Counted from the first letter of the stretch, positions 16,100 through 26,376 are shown. The stretch is 64,000 nucleotides of DNA from Arthrobacter agilis (GCF_002157505.1 NZ_NFSC01000025.1:62001-126000), one strand, 5' to 3'. Program-made: numbers and translations. Notes: a model not told the origin generated them from the sequence alone.

Positions 16100-17991
16100 C
16101 GGCGGCGTCGGGAACCGCGTCGGGAACGGCGTCGGGAACGGCGTCGGGAACGGCGTCGGGAACGGCGGCTCCAGGGGTGGAGAACCGGATCAGGGAGTTC
16201 CGGCTCCCCGATCTCGGCGAGGGCCTGACCGAATCGGAGATCGTCCAGTGGCATGTCGCCGAGGGCGACACCGTCGAGCTGAACCAGATCATCGCCGACG
16301 TCGAGACCGCCAAGGCCGTCGTCGAGCTTCCGTCACCGTACGCCGGCGTCGTGGTGCGCCTGCACGAGGCAGCGGGGACCGTCGTCGATGTCGGATCGCC
16401 GATCGTCTCCTTCGAGGTGGCGGGTGATGACGACGCCCGCATGCCCCAGGTCGAGCCTTCGCATTCCTCCTCTCCTTCGCCGTCCACTTACCCGCCGGCT
16501 TCCCTGCAGAGTTCCGCGCCGACTTCCACGCCCGTGACCGCTTTCGCGCCGAGTTCCGCGACCGGTTCTCCGTCCGTTTGCCCGCCGGAGGGCGACGAAG
16601 CCCCCGCGAAGCGCGAGCCCAACCTCGTGGGCTACGGCGCCGCCGTCGAGAAGGGCGGGCGCCCGCAGCGTCGGAGCCGCACGTTCCAGTCCGTAGCGCC
16701 TGCGGCCCCCTCAGCTGCGGCGCCGGTACCCGTAGCGCCTGCGGCCCCCTCAGCTGCGGCGCCGGTACCCGTAGCGCCTGCGGCCCCCTCAGCTGCGGCG
16801 CCGGTACCCGTAGCGCCTGCGGCCCCCATAACTGCGGCCCCCGTACCCTCAGCGCCCGTACCCGCAGCGCGGCCAGCGAGCGAGGCAGTGCTGCCCACGG
16901 GCCCGGTGACGCTGCCTGCACCACCTGGGGCGACTGCACCGCCTACGCCCGATGCGGCGACTGCGGCGACTGTATCGGCGGTTCCGGGACATTCGCGGAG
17001 CGGGGAGCGGCCGCGGTCCACGCCGCCGGTACGCAAGCTCGCCCGGGATCTCGGGATCACCCTCGACGCCCTGACCGGCACCGGCCCCGGAGCACTGATC
17101 ACGCGGGACGACGTTCTCGCCGCCCTCGCGGGCACCGCGGGAAGCCCCGTACCACCGAGCGCGGCGCCGGCCCCGCCCAGTGCCGTACCGACAACGCAGG
17201 CGCTGTCCAGCGCTGCACCGGCAGCACCCAGCGCTGCGCCGACGGTGGCAGAAGCGCGGACGGGTGCCGCGTCCGCCGCGCATGCCTCAACGGGGGAGAC
17301 CCGGACGCCGATTCGGGGGATGCGGAAGCACACCGCGGCCGCGATGGTGGCCAGCGCGTTCACCGCGCCGCACGTGACGGAGTTCCTCACCATCGACGTC
17401 ACACCCACCATGGAGCTGCTGGCAGAGCTGAAGGGCGCCCGGGCCTTCGAGGGCACGAAGGTGACGCCACTGACCATCGTGGCGAAAGCGGTGTGCATTG
17501 CGATCGCCCGCAACCCCACCCTCAACTCGTCGTGGGACGAGGCTGCCCAGGAGATCGTGCAGTACGCGGATGTGAACCTCGGGATCGCCGCCGCTACACC
17601 GCGGGGCCTGCTCGTGCCGAATATCAAGGCCGCGCAGGCCCTGACGCTGGTGGACCTCGCCCGGGCGATCGGGACACTGACGGAGACGGCCCGGGCGGGC
17701 AGGACCCCGCCGGCCGACCTCGCGGGTGGAACGGTCTCGATCACCAACATCGGAGTGTTCGGCATCGACGCCGGCACGCCGATCCTGAACCCGGGCGAAG
17801 CGGCCATCCTCGCCGTGGGTGCGGTCCGCAGCATGCCGTGGGAGTACCAGGGGACCGTCGCGCTGCGGTCGGTCCTGACGCTCAGCCTGTCCTTCGACCA
17901 CCGGCTCGTCGACGGCGAGCAGGGATCCCGGTTCCTGGCCGACGTCGGCGCAATACTCCGGAATCCGGCGATGGTCCTGACCATGATCTAG
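16096..17991 (+). CDS. bkdC: Dihydrolipoamide acyltransferase E2 with expanded repeat linkers
   Basis: E2 carries the acyl group on lipoyl-lysine and transfers it to CoA. Domains in order: a repetitive SGTA-rich N terminus (about residues 3-24); one lipoyl domain whose lysine sits in DVETAKAVVEL; a long Ala/Pro/Val linker with exact repeats; a peripheral-subunit-binding domain (PPVRKLARDLGI, then GPGALITRDDVLAAL); and the catalytic acyltransferase domain ending FDHRLVDGE. At 631 residues it is longer than typical E2 proteins (about 430-500) because of the linkers. The GTG start overlaps bkdB and follows GGAAGGA. No E3 gene is adjacent, so the shared cellular lipoamide dehydrogenase is presumably used. 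Confidence 0.92.
   Translation: MTAASGTASGTASGTASGTASGTAAPGVENRIREFRLPDLGEGLTESEIVQWHVAEGDTVELNQIIADVETAKAVVELPSPYAGVVVRLHEAAGTVVDVGSPIVSFEVAGDDDARMPQVEPSHSSSPSPSTYPPASLQSSAPTSTPVTAFAPSSATGSPSVCPPEGDEAPAKREPNLVGYGAAVEKGGRPQRRSRTFQSVAPAAPSAAAPVPVAPAAPSAAAPVPVAPAAPSAAAPVPVAPAAPITAAPVPSAPVPAARPASEAVLPTGPVTLPAPPGATAPPTPDAATAATVSAVPGHSRSGERPRSTPPVRKLARDLGITLDALTGTGPGALITRDDVLAALAGTAGSPVPPSAAPAPPSAVPTTQALSSAAPAAPSAAPTVAEARTGAASAAHASTGETRTPIRGMRKHTAAAMVASAFTAPHVTEFLTIDVTPTMELLAELKGARAFEGTKVTPLTIVAKAVCIAIARNPTLNSSWDEAAQEIVQYADVNLGIAAATPRGLLVPNIKAAQALTLVDLARAIGTLTETARAGRTPPADLAGGTVSITNIGVFGIDAGTPILNPGEAAILAVGAVRSMPWEYQGTVALRSVLTLSLSFDHRLVDGEQGSRFLADVGAILRNPAMVLTMI
16105..16164 (+). repeat. Five 12-bp tandem repeats at the 5' end of bkdC
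   Basis: The unit GCGTCGGGAACG (first copy ending in C) is repeated five times without interruption, encoding the tetrapeptide repeat ASGT/SGTA at the E2 N terminus before the lipoyl domain. Being a multiple of three, copy changes would keep the frame. Confidence 0.9.
16693..16827 (+). repeat. 39-bp tandem repeat in the bkdC linker
   Basis: Three perfect 39-base copies start at 16693, 16732 and 16771, with a partial fourth at 16810-16827. Each encodes the 13-residue unit VAPAAPSAAAPVP in the flexible linker between lipoyl and subunit-binding domains. Identity at the DNA level, including silent positions, indicates recent duplication. Confidence 0.92.
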
Positions 17992-18020
17992 CTGACAGAC
18001 GATCCAGCTGTACATCGGGC

Positions 18021-18173
18021 GCCGCGCCAAAACAACCGCCGCGCCAAAACAACCGCCGCGCCAAAACAACCGCCGCGCCAAAACAACCGCCGCGCCAAAA
18101 CAACCGCCGCGCCAAAACAACCGCCGCGCCAAAACAACCGCGTCGCCAGGACAACCGCGTCGCCAGGACAACC
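18021..18173. repeat. Nine-copy 17-bp tandem array downstream of bkdC
   Basis: GCCGCGCCAAAACAACC is repeated seven times without change from 18021 to 18139, then twice in the variant GCGTCGCCAGGACAACC (18140-18173). There are no spacers, so it is not a CRISPR. The A-rich core stands out from the surrounding GC-rich DNA. It fills the gap between the bkdC stop and the terminator hairpin at 18180. Confidence 0.95.
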
Positions 18174-18179
18174 GACGCG

Positions 18180-18208
18180 TAGCCCTTCCGCCCTCGGCGG
18201 GAGGGCTA
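18180..18208. terminator. Terminator between bkdC and acetyltransferase gene
   Basis: A 13-bp stem with one G-T pair (TAGCCCTTCCGCC with GGCGGGAGGGCTA) and three-base loop ends immediately at the stop of the convergent acetyltransferase gene; it can act on both strands. Confidence 0.65.
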
Positions 18209-18673
18209 CGGCAGTTCGAGGATGAGTTCCCGGACCACGGCGCCGCGCGCCGGTGCGAAGCCCTGCGTCTCGCCGACCTGCTGGAAGCCCCAGCGCTCGA
18301 GGATCCGAATGGAACTCGCATTGTCAGCCACGGCCCGCGCGCGGATGGGCCGCTGGGTCACCTCGTTGAGGAACTGGCCGACGGCCGCCGTGGTGATGCC
18401 CTGTCCCCAGCGGGAGCGGTCGATCCAGTAGCTGATCTCCGGGGTCCCGTCGTGGTGGTAGGCGAGGATGCTCCCCACCACCTCGCCGTCCGAGAGGATT
18501 GTGCGCACCGTGATCTTGCTGTCGTTCAGGATGTCCTGCCAGTGGTGGTCGAAGACGCCCCGGTCCGAGGGATTCTTGGCGCCGAAGGCCACCATGTGGT
18601 TGGCGCTGGGATCCAGCTGGTGCGAGAAGAAGGCGTCGATGTCGGAGGCTTCAACGGGACGTAGCGTGATCAC
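18206..18673 (-). CDS. GNAT-family N-acetyltransferase
   Basis: A 155-residue GNAT protein of the RimJ/RimL-like branch: LRPVEASDIDAFF at the N terminus, ISYWIDRSRWGQGITTAAV giving the acetyl-CoA pyrophosphate loop (Q/R-x-x-G-x-G/A), and VADNASSIRILERWGFQQVGE near the C terminus. It would transfer an acetyl group from acetyl-CoA to an amine, peptide or small molecule in the cytoplasm; the acceptor is unknown. The start is GTG at 18673. It stands alone between the bkd operon and the leucine cluster. Confidence 0.85.
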   Translation of the reverse strand: MITLRPVEASDIDAFFSHQLDPSANHMVAFGAKNPSDRGVFDHHWQDILNDSKITVRTILSDGEVVGSILAYHHDGTPEISYWIDRSRWGQGITTAAVGQFLNEVTQRPIRARAVADNASSIRILERWGFQQVGETQGFAPARGAVVRELILELP

Positions 18674-18776
18674 AGCGGTACTTTCAGTCGGTGGAGTGGC
18701 CGGGCGGGCAGCGCGGCCGATACTTCGCGTGGCTTCAGCGTACTAGGCGGCTGCGCATGGACGGCGGCACGCGACG

Positions 18777-19388
18777 TCACACGGTCAGCGCGGCCCAGGC
18801 CATGTCCTGCAGCAGGTCCCGCAGCGCCCCGAGCTCACGCCCGGAACTCGTCCCGTGCGCGGTGTGCGGAGTGGAATTGATCAGCCCGAACACGGCGTGG
18901 ACCTTGCGCCGCAGCAGCGACCGGTCGGTGTCCGGGAGGTAGTCGGCGAGTTGGTCCACCCATACCTGCACGTAGCTCCGCTGCAGGGAGCGGACCGTGC
19001 GTTCGTCGTCGTGCGCCAGTGAGCCGAGGTCCCGGTCCTGCACGCGGATGACGTCGGCGTTGGTCAGGGCGAACGCCACCTGGAAGCGAATCAGCCCCCG
19101 GAGCGCGTCCTCCGGGGAGGCCGCGCCCTCGGCGACCGCCCGCCCACCCTCCAGCAGGTCCTCGCTGACGCCGGTGAGCAGGGCGGAGAGTACCGACGGC
19201 TTGCCGGTGAAGTGCCGGTAGACCGCCGGTCCGCTGACTCCCGCGGCGGCGCCGAGGTCCTCGATGGACACCCCGTTGTAGCCCCGGTCGGCGAACAGGT
19301 GCGCCGCGGCGTCGAGGAGCGCCGCACGCCGGGTGGCCTTCGCGATGCTCCGGCCCGTCACACGGTCTTCGGTGGGCAGTGCCTCCAT
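18777..19388 (-). CDS. TetR-family regulator of the leucine-degradation operon
   Basis: A 203-residue TetR protein with the N-terminal helix-turn-helix at about residues 14-60 (RRAALLDAAAHLFADRGYNGVS, then GPAVYRHFTGKP). It is divergent from the carboxylase operon, with two inverted repeats between them. The same gene arrangement exists in Mycobacterium tuberculosis (regulator Rv2506 beside the Rv2498c-Rv2504c genes), so local repression relieved by an acyl-CoA or related intermediate is likely; the effector is not readable from sequence. The ATG at 19388 gives the usual family length; further upstream in-frame starts run into the operators. Confidence 0.88.
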   Translation of the reverse strand: MEALPTEDRVTGRSIAKATRRAALLDAAAHLFADRGYNGVSIEDLGAAAGVSGPAVYRHFTGKPSVLSALLTGVSEDLLEGGRAVAEGAASPEDALRGLIRFQVAFALTNADVIRVQDRDLGSLAHDDERTVRSLQRSYVQVWVDQLADYLPDTDRSLLRRKVHAVFGLINSTPHTAHGTSSGRELGALRDLLQDMAWAALTV

Positions 19389-19440
19389 GCAGGTCCTTGT
19401 CGTCCGCGGGGGAGTTGTCCCCTCATTCTGATGGACAGGC

Positions 19441-19483
19441 AGGTTAATGACCACTAACCTGAATCGGGTTAGCACCTGCTAAC
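19441..19483. promoter_or_regulatory. Two inverted-repeat operators between TetR gene and leucine operon
   Basis: AGGTTA-N8-TAACCT occupies 19441-19460 and GTTAGCA-CC-TGCTAAC occupies 19468-19483. The shared GTTA/TAAC half-site suggests two copies of one TetR target in the 120-base divergent promoter region. Confidence 0.6.
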
Positions 19484-19508
19484 TGAACAGCGTGCGAGGA
19501 AGTAGTCG

Positions 19509-21131
19509 ATGGAGACTCTGGCTTCGAAGGTCGATCCGCTCTCAGCGGCGTTCGCGGCGAATTCCGCGGCCCAGACGGAACTCGTCGGGGACCTGCGGCG
19601 CCGACTCGCCACCGCTGCGCTGGGCGGGCCGGAACGCTCCCGGGAGCGCCATGTCGCGCGCGGCAAGCTCCTGCCGCGCGAGCGCATCGACCAGCTCCTC
19701 GACGACGGCAGTCCCTTCCTGGAGATCGCACCGCTGGCGGCGAACGGCATGTACGACGACGAGTGCCCCGGTGCCGGCGTGATCGCCGGTATCGGCCTGG
19801 TCCACGGGCGCCACGTGCTCGTGATCTCCAACGACGCCACCGTCAAGGGCGGAACGTACTACCCCATGACGGTCAAGAAGCACCTCCGGGCTCAGGAGAT
19901 CGCCCTCGAGAACAGACTGCCGTGCGTCTACCTCGTCGATTCCGGCGGCGCCTTCCTGCCGCGCCAGGACGAGGTCTTCCCGGACCGCAACCACTTCGGC
20001 CGGATCTTCTACAACCAGGCCACCATGTCGGCCCACAAGATCCCCCAGATCGCGGCCGTCCTGGGGAGCTGCACCGCAGGCGGCGCGTACGTGCCGGCCA
20101 TGAGTGACGAGACCGTGATCGTCCGCAACCAGGGCACCATCTTCCTCGGCGGGCCCCCGCTCGTGAAGGCCGCGATCGGCGAAGTGGTCACGGCCGAGGA
20201 ACTCGGCGGTGGCGACGTGCACTCCCGCATCTCCGGTGTCACCGACCACCTCGCCGAGAACGACCAGCACGCACTGGAGATCGTGCGGGACATCATCGCG
20301 ACCCTTCCGCCGCCCGTCCCGACCGATCTGCGCGGGACCGCAGCGCCCCGACTGCCGGTCCTCGAGCCGGTGGTCCCGCAGGACGAGCTGTACGGAGCGG
20401 TGCCGACGGACGTCAACGCCACCTACGATGCGCGCGAGATCATCGCCCGCATCGTCGACGGCTCGCTCTTCCACGAGTTCAAGCGGGAGTACGGCACCAC
20501 GCTCGTCACGGGATTCGCGACGATCCACGGCCACCGCGTCGGGATCGTCGCCAACAACGGCGTCCTGTTCAGCGAGTCCGCCCTCAAGGGAGCCCACTTC
20601 ATCGAGCTCTGCGACCAGCGTGGGGTGCCCCTGGTCTTCCTGCAGAACCTGTCCGGGTTCATGGTCGGGAAGGACTACGAGGCGGGCGGCATCGCGAAGA
20701 ACGGGGCCAAGATGGTCACCGCCGTCGCCACGTGCCGCGTCCCGAAGCTGACCGTCGTCGTCGGCGGGTCCTTCGGTGCCGGCAACTACTCCATGTGCGG
20801 ACGTGCCTTCTCCCCGCGCTTCCTCTGGATGTGGCCCGCCAGCCGCATCTCCGTCATGGGCGGGAACCAGGCCTCGTCGGTCCTCGCTACCGTCCGGCGT
20901 GACCAACTCGAGGCCCGCGGTGAGGACTGGTCGCCCGAGGAGGAGGAGGCGTTCCGTAACCCCATCCGCGACCAGTACGAGGCCCAGGGCAACCCCTACT
21001 ACTCGACGGCGCGCCTGTGGGACGACGGCGTGATGGATCCGGCCGATACGCGCACCGTCCTCGGCCTCGCGCTCGACGTATGTGCCAACGCGCCCCTGCC
21101 CGACACCTCCTTCGGCCTCTTCCGGATGTGA
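19509..21131 (+). CDS. liuB: Acyl-CoA carboxylase beta subunit (methylcrotonyl-CoA carboxylase type)
   Basis: A 540-residue biotin-dependent carboxyltransferase, the length of methylcrotonyl-CoA carboxylase beta chains. [19 protein letters not shown] and the oxyanion-hole segments [16 protein letters not shown] (N domain) and [15 protein letters not shown] (C domain) are visible. It carboxylates 3-methylcrotonyl-CoA to 3-methylglutaconyl-CoA in leucine degradation, with the biotin subunit next door. It is first in the operon, four bases before the biotin-carboxylase gene. Propionyl- or geranyl-CoA specificity cannot be excluded from sequence alone, but the operon favours methylcrotonyl-CoA. 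Confidence 0.9.
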   Translation: METLASKVDPLSAAFAANSAAQTELVGDLRRRLATAALGGPERSRERHVARGKLLPRERIDQLLDDGSPFLEIAPLAANGMYDDECPGAGVIAGIGLVHGRHVLVISNDATVKGGTYYPMTVKKHLRAQEIALENRLPCVYLVDSGGAFLPRQDEVFPDRNHFGRIFYNQATMSAHKIPQIAAVLGSCTAGGAYVPAMSDETVIVRNQGTIFLGGPPLVKAAIGEVVTAEELGGGDVHSRISGVTDHLAENDQHALEIVRDIIATLPPPVPTDLRGTAAPRLPVLEPVVPQDELYGAVPTDVNATYDAREIIARIVDGSLFHEFKREYGTTLVTGFATIHGHRVGIVANNGVLFSESALKGAHFIELCDQRGVPLVFLQNLSGFMVGKDYEAGGIAKNGAKMVTAVATCRVPKLTVVVGGSFGAGNYSMCGRAFSPRFLWMWPASRISVMGGNQASSVLATVRRDQLEARGEDWSPEEEEAFRNPIRDQYEAQGNPYYSTARLWDDGVMDPADTRTVLGLALDVCANAPLPDTSFGLFRM

Positions 21132-21135
21132 CCAG

Positions 21136-23214
21136 ATGACACCGAACACTCCCTTGCACAAGGGCTCCTGGCCCTTCGATACCGTCCTCGTCGCGAACCG
21201 GGGCGAGATCGCGAGCCGCGTCCTCCGTACGGTGCGTGCGCTGGGCCTCCGCTCGGTCGCCGTCTACAGCGACGCCGACGCCGGAGCCCGGCACGTCCTC
21301 GAAGCGGACCTCGCCGTCCGCATCGGCGGAGCATCGCCGGCGGAGAGCTATCTGTCCATCCGCGCCGTGCTCGACGCGTGCCGCCGCACGGGAGCGGGCG
21401 CGGTCCACCCGGGCTACGGGTTCCTCAGCGAGAACGCGGCGTTCGCGGACGCGCTGCGGGAGGAGGGCATCGTGTTCATCGGGCCATCCGTCCACGCGCT
21501 GGACGTGATGGGGGACAAGATCCGGTCGAAGAACCACGTCGCCGGCTTCGGAGTCCCCGTGGTGCCAGGCGTCGCCGAGCCCGGCCTGTCCGACGACGAC
21601 CTCCTCCGGGCCGCCGGGGACGTCGGGTTCCCCCTCCTCATCAAGCCCTCGGCCGGCGGAGGGGGTAAAGGCATGCACGCCGTGCACAGCCCCGAGGACC
21701 TCCCGGAGGCGCTGGCCACGGCCCGACGGGTCGCTGAGCGGGCCTTCGGCGACGACACGCTGTTCCTCGAGCGCCTCATCGAGCGCCCCCGGCACATCGA
21801 GGTGCAGGTGCTCGCCGACTCGCACGGCACCGTTGTCCACCTCGGCGAGCGCGAGTGCTCCCTGCAGCGCCGGCACCAGAAGGTGATCGAGGAGGCTCCA
21901 TCGGCCCTGCTGGACGAGGCCACGCGCCGCAGGATCGGCGAGGCGGCCTGCAACGCTGCACGCAGCGTCGACTACACCGGAGCCGGGACCGTGGAGTTCC
22001 TCGTGTCCGATGCCGCCCCCGACGAATTCTTCTTCATGGAGATGAATACGCGCCTGCAGGTCGAGCACCCCGTGACGGAACTCGTGACCGGCGTCGACCT
22101 CGTCGAGTGGCAGATCCGCGTCGCCGCCGGTGAGGAACTGCCGCTCGCGCAGGAGGACGTCGTCCTCACCGGTCACGCGGTCGAGGCGCGCGTGTACGCC
22201 GAGAACCCCGAGGCAGGGTTCCTGCCGTCCACCGGCAGCATCCTGGCGCTCACCGAGCCGGCGGGGGACGGCATCCGCGTGGACAGCTCGCTCCGGCCCG
22301 GCGGGACCGTCTCGTCGTCGTACGATCCGATGCTCGCCAAGGTCATCGCGTGGGGCGCTGACCGCGGGCAGGCGCTGGACCGCCTGGACGCGGCGCTCGC
22401 CGGCACCGTGGTGCTGGGCGTGGACACCAACATCGAGTACCTCCGCCTGCTCGTGAACGACGACGACGTGCGGGCGGCGCGCCTCGACACCACCCTGATC
22501 GAGCGCCGGCTCCCGGGCCTGCCCTTCCGGCACGTCACCGCCCAGGAGATCGCGCTCGCCGCCGTGCTGCTCGTCGAGGCCGAATCCCCAGGATCGCCCG
22601 GGTCCGCCGGGTCCCCGTGGCATCGCGGCGACGGCTTCCGGCTCGGGACGGCCCGTCCCCGCACGGTGACGCTCGAACTCGACGGCGGTGCGACAACGAC
22701 CGTCCGGCTCCTGCGTGCCGGCAGCGGGTGGTCCGTGTCCGGCGACGCCGGTCCGGATGCGGCCCTGACGGTCCAGGTCGACGACGACGGCGGAGCAACC
22801 ATCGACGGCGTGCGGTCGCGCCGGCAGTACGCCGTCCACGGGGACACCGTATGGCTGGGCGAGGACGGCTGGTCGGCCCGCCTCCGCCGGCCTGGGCGCC
22901 GTGAATTGCTCGACGCAGCCCTGTCGCGGATCACCCGCGAGGAAGGCTCGGCCGACCCGCTGGTGCGGAGCCCCATGCCGGGGACGGTGGTGTCCGTGTC
23001 CGTCGAGGACGGCGCCGCCGTGCAGACCGGCGACGTCCTCCTCGCGGTCGAGGCCATGAAGATGGAGCACCAGCTCACCGCCGCACTGTCCGGCGTCGTC
23101 CGCCTGTCCCTGAAGCCCGGGGACCTCGTCCGGGCGCAGCAGGTCGTCGCAACCATCGAGGCCGCCCGGGAGGACGGTCCCGCACCAATCCCAGAGGAAG
23201 GTAACGCAGCATGA
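21136..23214 (+). CDS. liuD: Biotin carboxylase/carrier subunit of acyl-CoA carboxylase
   Basis: A 692-residue alpha subunit: biotin carboxylase domain at about residues 13-460 ([15 protein letters not shown] start, ATP-grasp loop [10 protein letters not shown], active-site [14 protein letters not shown]), a less conserved linker region, and a C-terminal biotinyl domain whose biotin lysine is in EAMKMEH (about residue 640). It carboxylates biotin with bicarbonate and ATP for the beta subunit. The ATG at 21136 starts four bases after the beta gene; its end overlaps the next gene by four bases. Confidence 0.92.
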   Translation: MTPNTPLHKGSWPFDTVLVANRGEIASRVLRTVRALGLRSVAVYSDADAGARHVLEADLAVRIGGASPAESYLSIRAVLDACRRTGAGAVHPGYGFLSENAAFADALREEGIVFIGPSVHALDVMGDKIRSKNHVAGFGVPVVPGVAEPGLSDDDLLRAAGDVGFPLLIKPSAGGGGKGMHAVHSPEDLPEALATARRVAERAFGDDTLFLERLIERPRHIEVQVLADSHGTVVHLGERECSLQRRHQKVIEEAPSALLDEATRRRIGEAACNAARSVDYTGAGTVEFLVSDAAPDEFFFMEMNTRLQVEHPVTELVTGVDLVEWQIRVAAGEELPLAQEDVVLTGHAVEARVYAENPEAGFLPSTGSILALTEPAGDGIRVDSSLRPGGTVSSSYDPMLAKVIAWGADRGQALDRLDAALAGTVVLGVDTNIEYLRLLVNDDDVRAARLDTTLIERRLPGLPFRHVTAQEIALAAVLLVEAESPGSPGSAGSPWHRGDGFRLGTARPRTVTLELDGGATTTVRLLRAGSGWSVSGDAGPDAALTVQVDDDGGATIDGVRSRRQYAVHGDTVWLGEDGWSARLRRPGRRELLDAALSRITREEGSADPLVRSPMPGTVVSVSVEDGAAVQTGDVLLAVEAMKMEHQLTAALSGVVRLSLKPGDLVRAQQVVATIEAAREDGPAPIPEEGNAA

Positions 23215-24407
23215 ACTTCGAACTGAGCGAGGAATACCAGGACCTCGTCGACACCGTCCGCGAATTCGCCGACGAGGTCGTGGCGCCGGTCTCCGCGAAG
23301 CACGACGCCGAGCACAGCTTCCCCTACGAGGTCGTCAAGCAGATGGGGGACATGGGCCTGTTCGGTCTGCCGTTCCCCGAGGAGTACGGGGGCATGGGAG
23401 GTGACTACTTCGCGCTGTGCCTGGCCCTCGAGCAGCTGGCCCGCGTGGACCAGTCCGTGGCCATCACCCTCGAAGCCGGGGTCTCGCTCGGTGCCATGCC
23501 GGTCTACCGGTTCGGCACCGAGGAGCAGAAGCAGCAGTGGCTGCCCTCCCTCGCGGCGGGTACGGCCCTCGGCGGATTCGGTCTCACTGAATCCGAGGCG
23601 GGCTCCGACGCCTCGGGCACAAAGACGACGGCGAAGCTCGAGGACGGCGCTGACGGCCCCGAGTGGGTCATCAACGGCACCAAGGAGTTCATCACGAACT
23701 CTGGCACCGACATCACCTCCCTGGTCACCGTCACCGCCGTGACCGGGACCTCGGAGCGCCCGGACGGCTCGGTGAAGAAAGAGATCTCCACTCTCCTCGT
23801 CCCCTCGGACACGCCGGGCTTCACGGCCGAGAAGGCCTACAACAAGGTGGGTTGGAACGCCTCGGACACGCACCCGCTCACGCTCCGGGACGTCCGCGTA
23901 CCGGAGGCGAACCTGCTCGGCCTGCGGGGTCGGGGCTACGCGAACTTCCTGCAGATCCTCGACGAGGGCCGGATCGCCATCGCGGCGCTCGCGACGGGTG
24001 CGGCGCAGGGCTGCGTGGAGCAGTCGATTCGCTACGCCGGGGAGCGGATGGCCTTCGGCAGCACCATCGGCGCCTACCAGTCCATCCAGTTCAAGATCGC
24101 CCGCATGCAGGTCCGCGCGCACACCGCCCGCCTGGCGTACTACGACGCCGCGTCCCGCATGCTCGCCGGCAAGCCGTTCAAGACGCAGGCCTCGATCGCG
24201 AAGCTCGTGGCCGGTGAGGCGGCCATGGACAACGCCCGCGATGCGACACAGATCTTCGGCGGCTACGGTTTCATCAACGAGTTCGTGGTGTCCAGGCACT
24301 ACCGTGACTCGAAGATCCTCGAGATCGGCGAGGGGACCACGGAGGTCCAGCTCATGCTGATCGCGAGGGAACTCGGCCTCTCGGCCGGCACCCCCGGGGC
24401 GCAGTAG
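23211..24407 (+). CDS. liuA: Acyl-CoA dehydrogenase (isovaleryl-CoA dehydrogenase-like)
   Basis: A 398-residue FAD enzyme that oxidises acyl-CoA to 2-enoyl-CoA, passing electrons to electron-transfer flavoprotein. Seen: [10 protein letters not shown] in the FAD/substrate signature, [12 protein letters not shown] and the catalytic-base region [19 protein letters not shown] near the C terminus. In this operon it most plausibly acts on isovaleryl-CoA, product of the branched-chain dehydrogenase; M. tuberculosis FadE19 holds the same position. The ATG overlaps the carboxylase gene by four bases. Confidence 0.88.
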   Translation: MNFELSEEYQDLVDTVREFADEVVAPVSAKHDAEHSFPYEVVKQMGDMGLFGLPFPEEYGGMGGDYFALCLALEQLARVDQSVAITLEAGVSLGAMPVYRFGTEEQKQQWLPSLAAGTALGGFGLTESEAGSDASGTKTTAKLEDGADGPEWVINGTKEFITNSGTDITSLVTVTAVTGTSERPDGSVKKEISTLLVPSDTPGFTAEKAYNKVGWNASDTHPLTLRDVRVPEANLLGLRGRGYANFLQILDEGRIAIAALATGAAQGCVEQSIRYAGERMAFGSTIGAYQSIQFKIARMQVRAHTARLAYYDAASRMLAGKPFKTQASIAKLVAGEAAMDNARDATQIFGGYGFINEFVVSRHYRDSKILEIGEGTTEVQLMLIARELGLSAGTPGAQ

Positions 24408-24434
24408 CGGCCCCGCGAGACGTAAGGAGAAGCA

Positions 24435-25208
24435 GTGATCAACAAGGTGGTTGGCAGTGCGGCAGAGGCCGTGGCGGACATCCCCGACGGCGCCTCACTC
24501 GCGGTCGGCGGATTCGGTCTGTGCGGCATCCCGGCAGCCCTGATCGGGGCCCTGCACGCGCAGGGCACGGCGGAGCTCGAGACCGTGAGCAACAATTGCG
24601 GCGTCGACGACTGGGGCCTCGGCATCCTGCTGTCCGAGCACCGGATCCGCCGGACCATCAGTTCCTACGTCGGGGAGAACAAGGAGTTCGCGCGCCAGTA
24701 CCTCGCGGGCGAGCTCGAGGTGGAACTCACGCCCCAGGGCACCCTCGCCGAGAAGCTCCGGGCGGGCGGTGCGGGCATCCCCGCGTTCTACACGACGGCG
24801 GGCGTGGGCACCCAGGTCAGCGAGGGCGGCCTGCCCCAGCGGTACGACGACGACGGCAACGTCGCCGTCGCGTCCAAGCCCAAGGAGGTGCGGTCCTTCG
24901 ACGGCGTCGACTACGTGCTCGAGGAGTCGCTCCGCCCGGACTACGCACTGGTGCATGCCTGGAAGGGCGACCGCCACGGCAACCTCGTCTTCCACGCCAC
25001 CGCGATGAACTTCAACCCGCTGTGTGCCCAGGCCGGCAGGATCACCATCGCTGAGGTCGAGGAGCTCGTCGAACCCGGCGAACTCGATCCCGGCTCCATC
25101 CACACGCCCGGGATCTTCGTCCAGCGCGTGGTGCTCGCACCCGGCGCCGAGAAACGTGTCGAGAAGCGCACCGTGTCGCTCGCCGCGCCCGCCCCCGAAG
25201 GAGCATGA
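24435..25208 (+). CDS. scoA: 3-oxoacid CoA-transferase subunit A
   Basis: A 257-residue alpha subunit of a succinyl-CoA:3-oxoacid CoA-transferase (SCOT), which moves CoA from succinyl-CoA to acetoacetate so it can be thiolysed. [16 protein letters not shown] (residues about 25-40), [12 protein letters not shown] and [20 protein letters not shown] are typical of SCOT A. GTG start at 24435 after AAGGAGAAG. It overlaps subunit B by four bases. It fits the operon because leucine degradation ends in acetoacetate. Confidence 0.92.
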   Translation: MINKVVGSAAEAVADIPDGASLAVGGFGLCGIPAALIGALHAQGTAELETVSNNCGVDDWGLGILLSEHRIRRTISSYVGENKEFARQYLAGELEVELTPQGTLAEKLRAGGAGIPAFYTTAGVGTQVSEGGLPQRYDDDGNVAVASKPKEVRSFDGVDYVLEESLRPDYALVHAWKGDRHGNLVFHATAMNFNPLCAQAGRITIAEVEELVEPGELDPGSIHTPGIFVQRVVLAPGAEKRVEKRTVSLAAPAPEGA

Positions 25209-25870
25209 CCATGGCACTGACTCGTAACGAACTCGCCGCCCGGGTTGCGCAGGAGCTGGAGAACGGACAGTACGTCAACCTCGGCATCGGCATGCCCACC
25301 CTCATCCCCAACTACATCCCGGCGGGCGTCGAGGTGGTGCTGCACTCGGAGAACGGAATCCTCGGCGTCGGCCCCTATCCCGCCGAGGACGCGGTGGACC
25401 CGGACCTCATCAACGCAGGGAAGGAGACCGTCACCGCCAACCCCGGGGCGGCGTTCTTCGATTCCGCGGCATCCTTCGGGATGATCCGCGGCGGCCATGT
25501 CGATGTCGCCGTCCTCGGCGCCATGGAGGTCGCCCGCAACGGGGACCTCGCCAACTGGATGGTCCCCGGCAAGATGGTCAAGGGCATGGGCGGGGCCATG
25601 GACCTCGTCTTCGGCGCAAAACGCGTCATCGTGATGATGGAACACGTCGACCGCTCCGGCCGGCCGAAGATCGTCGAGTCCTGCTCCCTGCCGCTCACGG
25701 GCAAGGGGTGCGTCGACCGGATCGTCACCGACCTCGCCGTGATCGACGTCGAACCCGACGACGGCGGCACCCTGGTGCTGCGCGAGACCGCACCCGGCGT
25801 CACCGTCGAGGACGTGATCGCCGCGACCGGCGCGCCCCTGCGGGTCGAGCTCGGGGAAGCTGCCGCGTGA
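25205..25870 (+). CDS. scoB: 3-oxoacid CoA-transferase subunit B
   Basis: The 221-residue beta subunit of SCOT carries the catalytic glutamate that forms the CoA thioester intermediate, seen here in [13 protein letters not shown] (about residue 46). [15 protein letters not shown] and [19 protein letters not shown] are further family segments. The first ATG (25205) overlaps scoA by four bases; a second in-frame ATG at 25211 with GAAGGAGCATGACC upstream is possible. It overlaps the MaoC gene by four bases. Confidence 0.92.
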   Translation: MTMALTRNELAARVAQELENGQYVNLGIGMPTLIPNYIPAGVEVVLHSENGILGVGPYPAEDAVDPDLINAGKETVTANPGAAFFDSAASFGMIRGGHVDVAVLGAMEVARNGDLANWMVPGKMVKGMGGAMDLVFGAKRVIVMMEHVDRSGRPKIVESCSLPLTGKGCVDRIVTDLAVIDVEPDDGGTLVLRETAPGVTVEDVIAATGAPLRVELGEAAA

Positions 25871-26376
25871 GCGGTGACACCGTGCCGACCGGGCGCGTCA
25901 TCGAGCAGCGCGGGCTGTACTTCGACGAGCTCGAAGTCGGCACGGTCTACGCCCACCGGCCCGGACGCACCCTGACGGAGGCGGACAACGTCCTGTTCAC
26001 CACGCTGACCATGAACACCCAGGCCCTGCACCTCGACGCCGCCTGGTCCGCCGGGCAGCCCTTCGGACAACGGCTCGTGAACTCGATGCTGACCCTGGCG
26101 ACGCTCGTCGGCCAGTCGGTCACTCAGCTCACCCAGGGCACCATCGTGGCGCAGCTGGGGCTCACCGACGTCGCCTTCCCCCGGCCGCTCTTTCATGGCG
26201 ACACCCTGTACACCGAGACCGAGATCACCGGCATCCGCCCGTCGTCCTCGCGCCCCGGGCAGGGCATTGTGTCCATGGCCCACACCGGGCGCAACCAGCA
26301 CGGCGATGTCGTGGCGACGGCGACCCGCTCCGTCCTGATGTGGTCCTCGACGGCCCGACGGGAGGGACAGTCGTGA
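25867..26376 (+). CDS. MaoC-family hydratase
   Basis: A 169-residue single hot-dog-fold protein of the MaoC (R-specific enoyl-CoA hydratase) family. The hydratase-2 pattern is recognisable: [24 protein letters not shown], with the catalytic Asp and His about five residues apart from each side of the loop, and [11 protein letters not shown]. In this operon it is the best candidate for hydrating 3-methylglutaconyl-CoA to HMG-CoA, giving the R product that CitE-type lyases use; that step is inference from gene order (M. tuberculosis Rv2499c is the homologous position). The GTG start overlaps scoB (GTGA). Confidence 0.85.
   Translation: MSGDTVPTGRVIEQRGLYFDELEVGTVYAHRPGRTLTEADNVLFTTLTMNTQALHLDAAWSAGQPFGQRLVNSMLTLATLVGQSVTQLTQGTIVAQLGLTDVAFPRPLFHGDTLYTETEITGIRPSSSRPGQGIVSMAHTGRNQHGDVVATATRSVLMWSSTARREGQS

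Noticed and set aside
18021..18173. CRISPR array
   Set aside because: Units are contiguous 17-mers with no spacers and no cas genes nearby.
17287..18321. Minus-strand frame containing repeated CFGAAVVLARRLFWRGG peptides
   Set aside because: Product of reading the 17-bp array; the remainder is antisense to bkdC.
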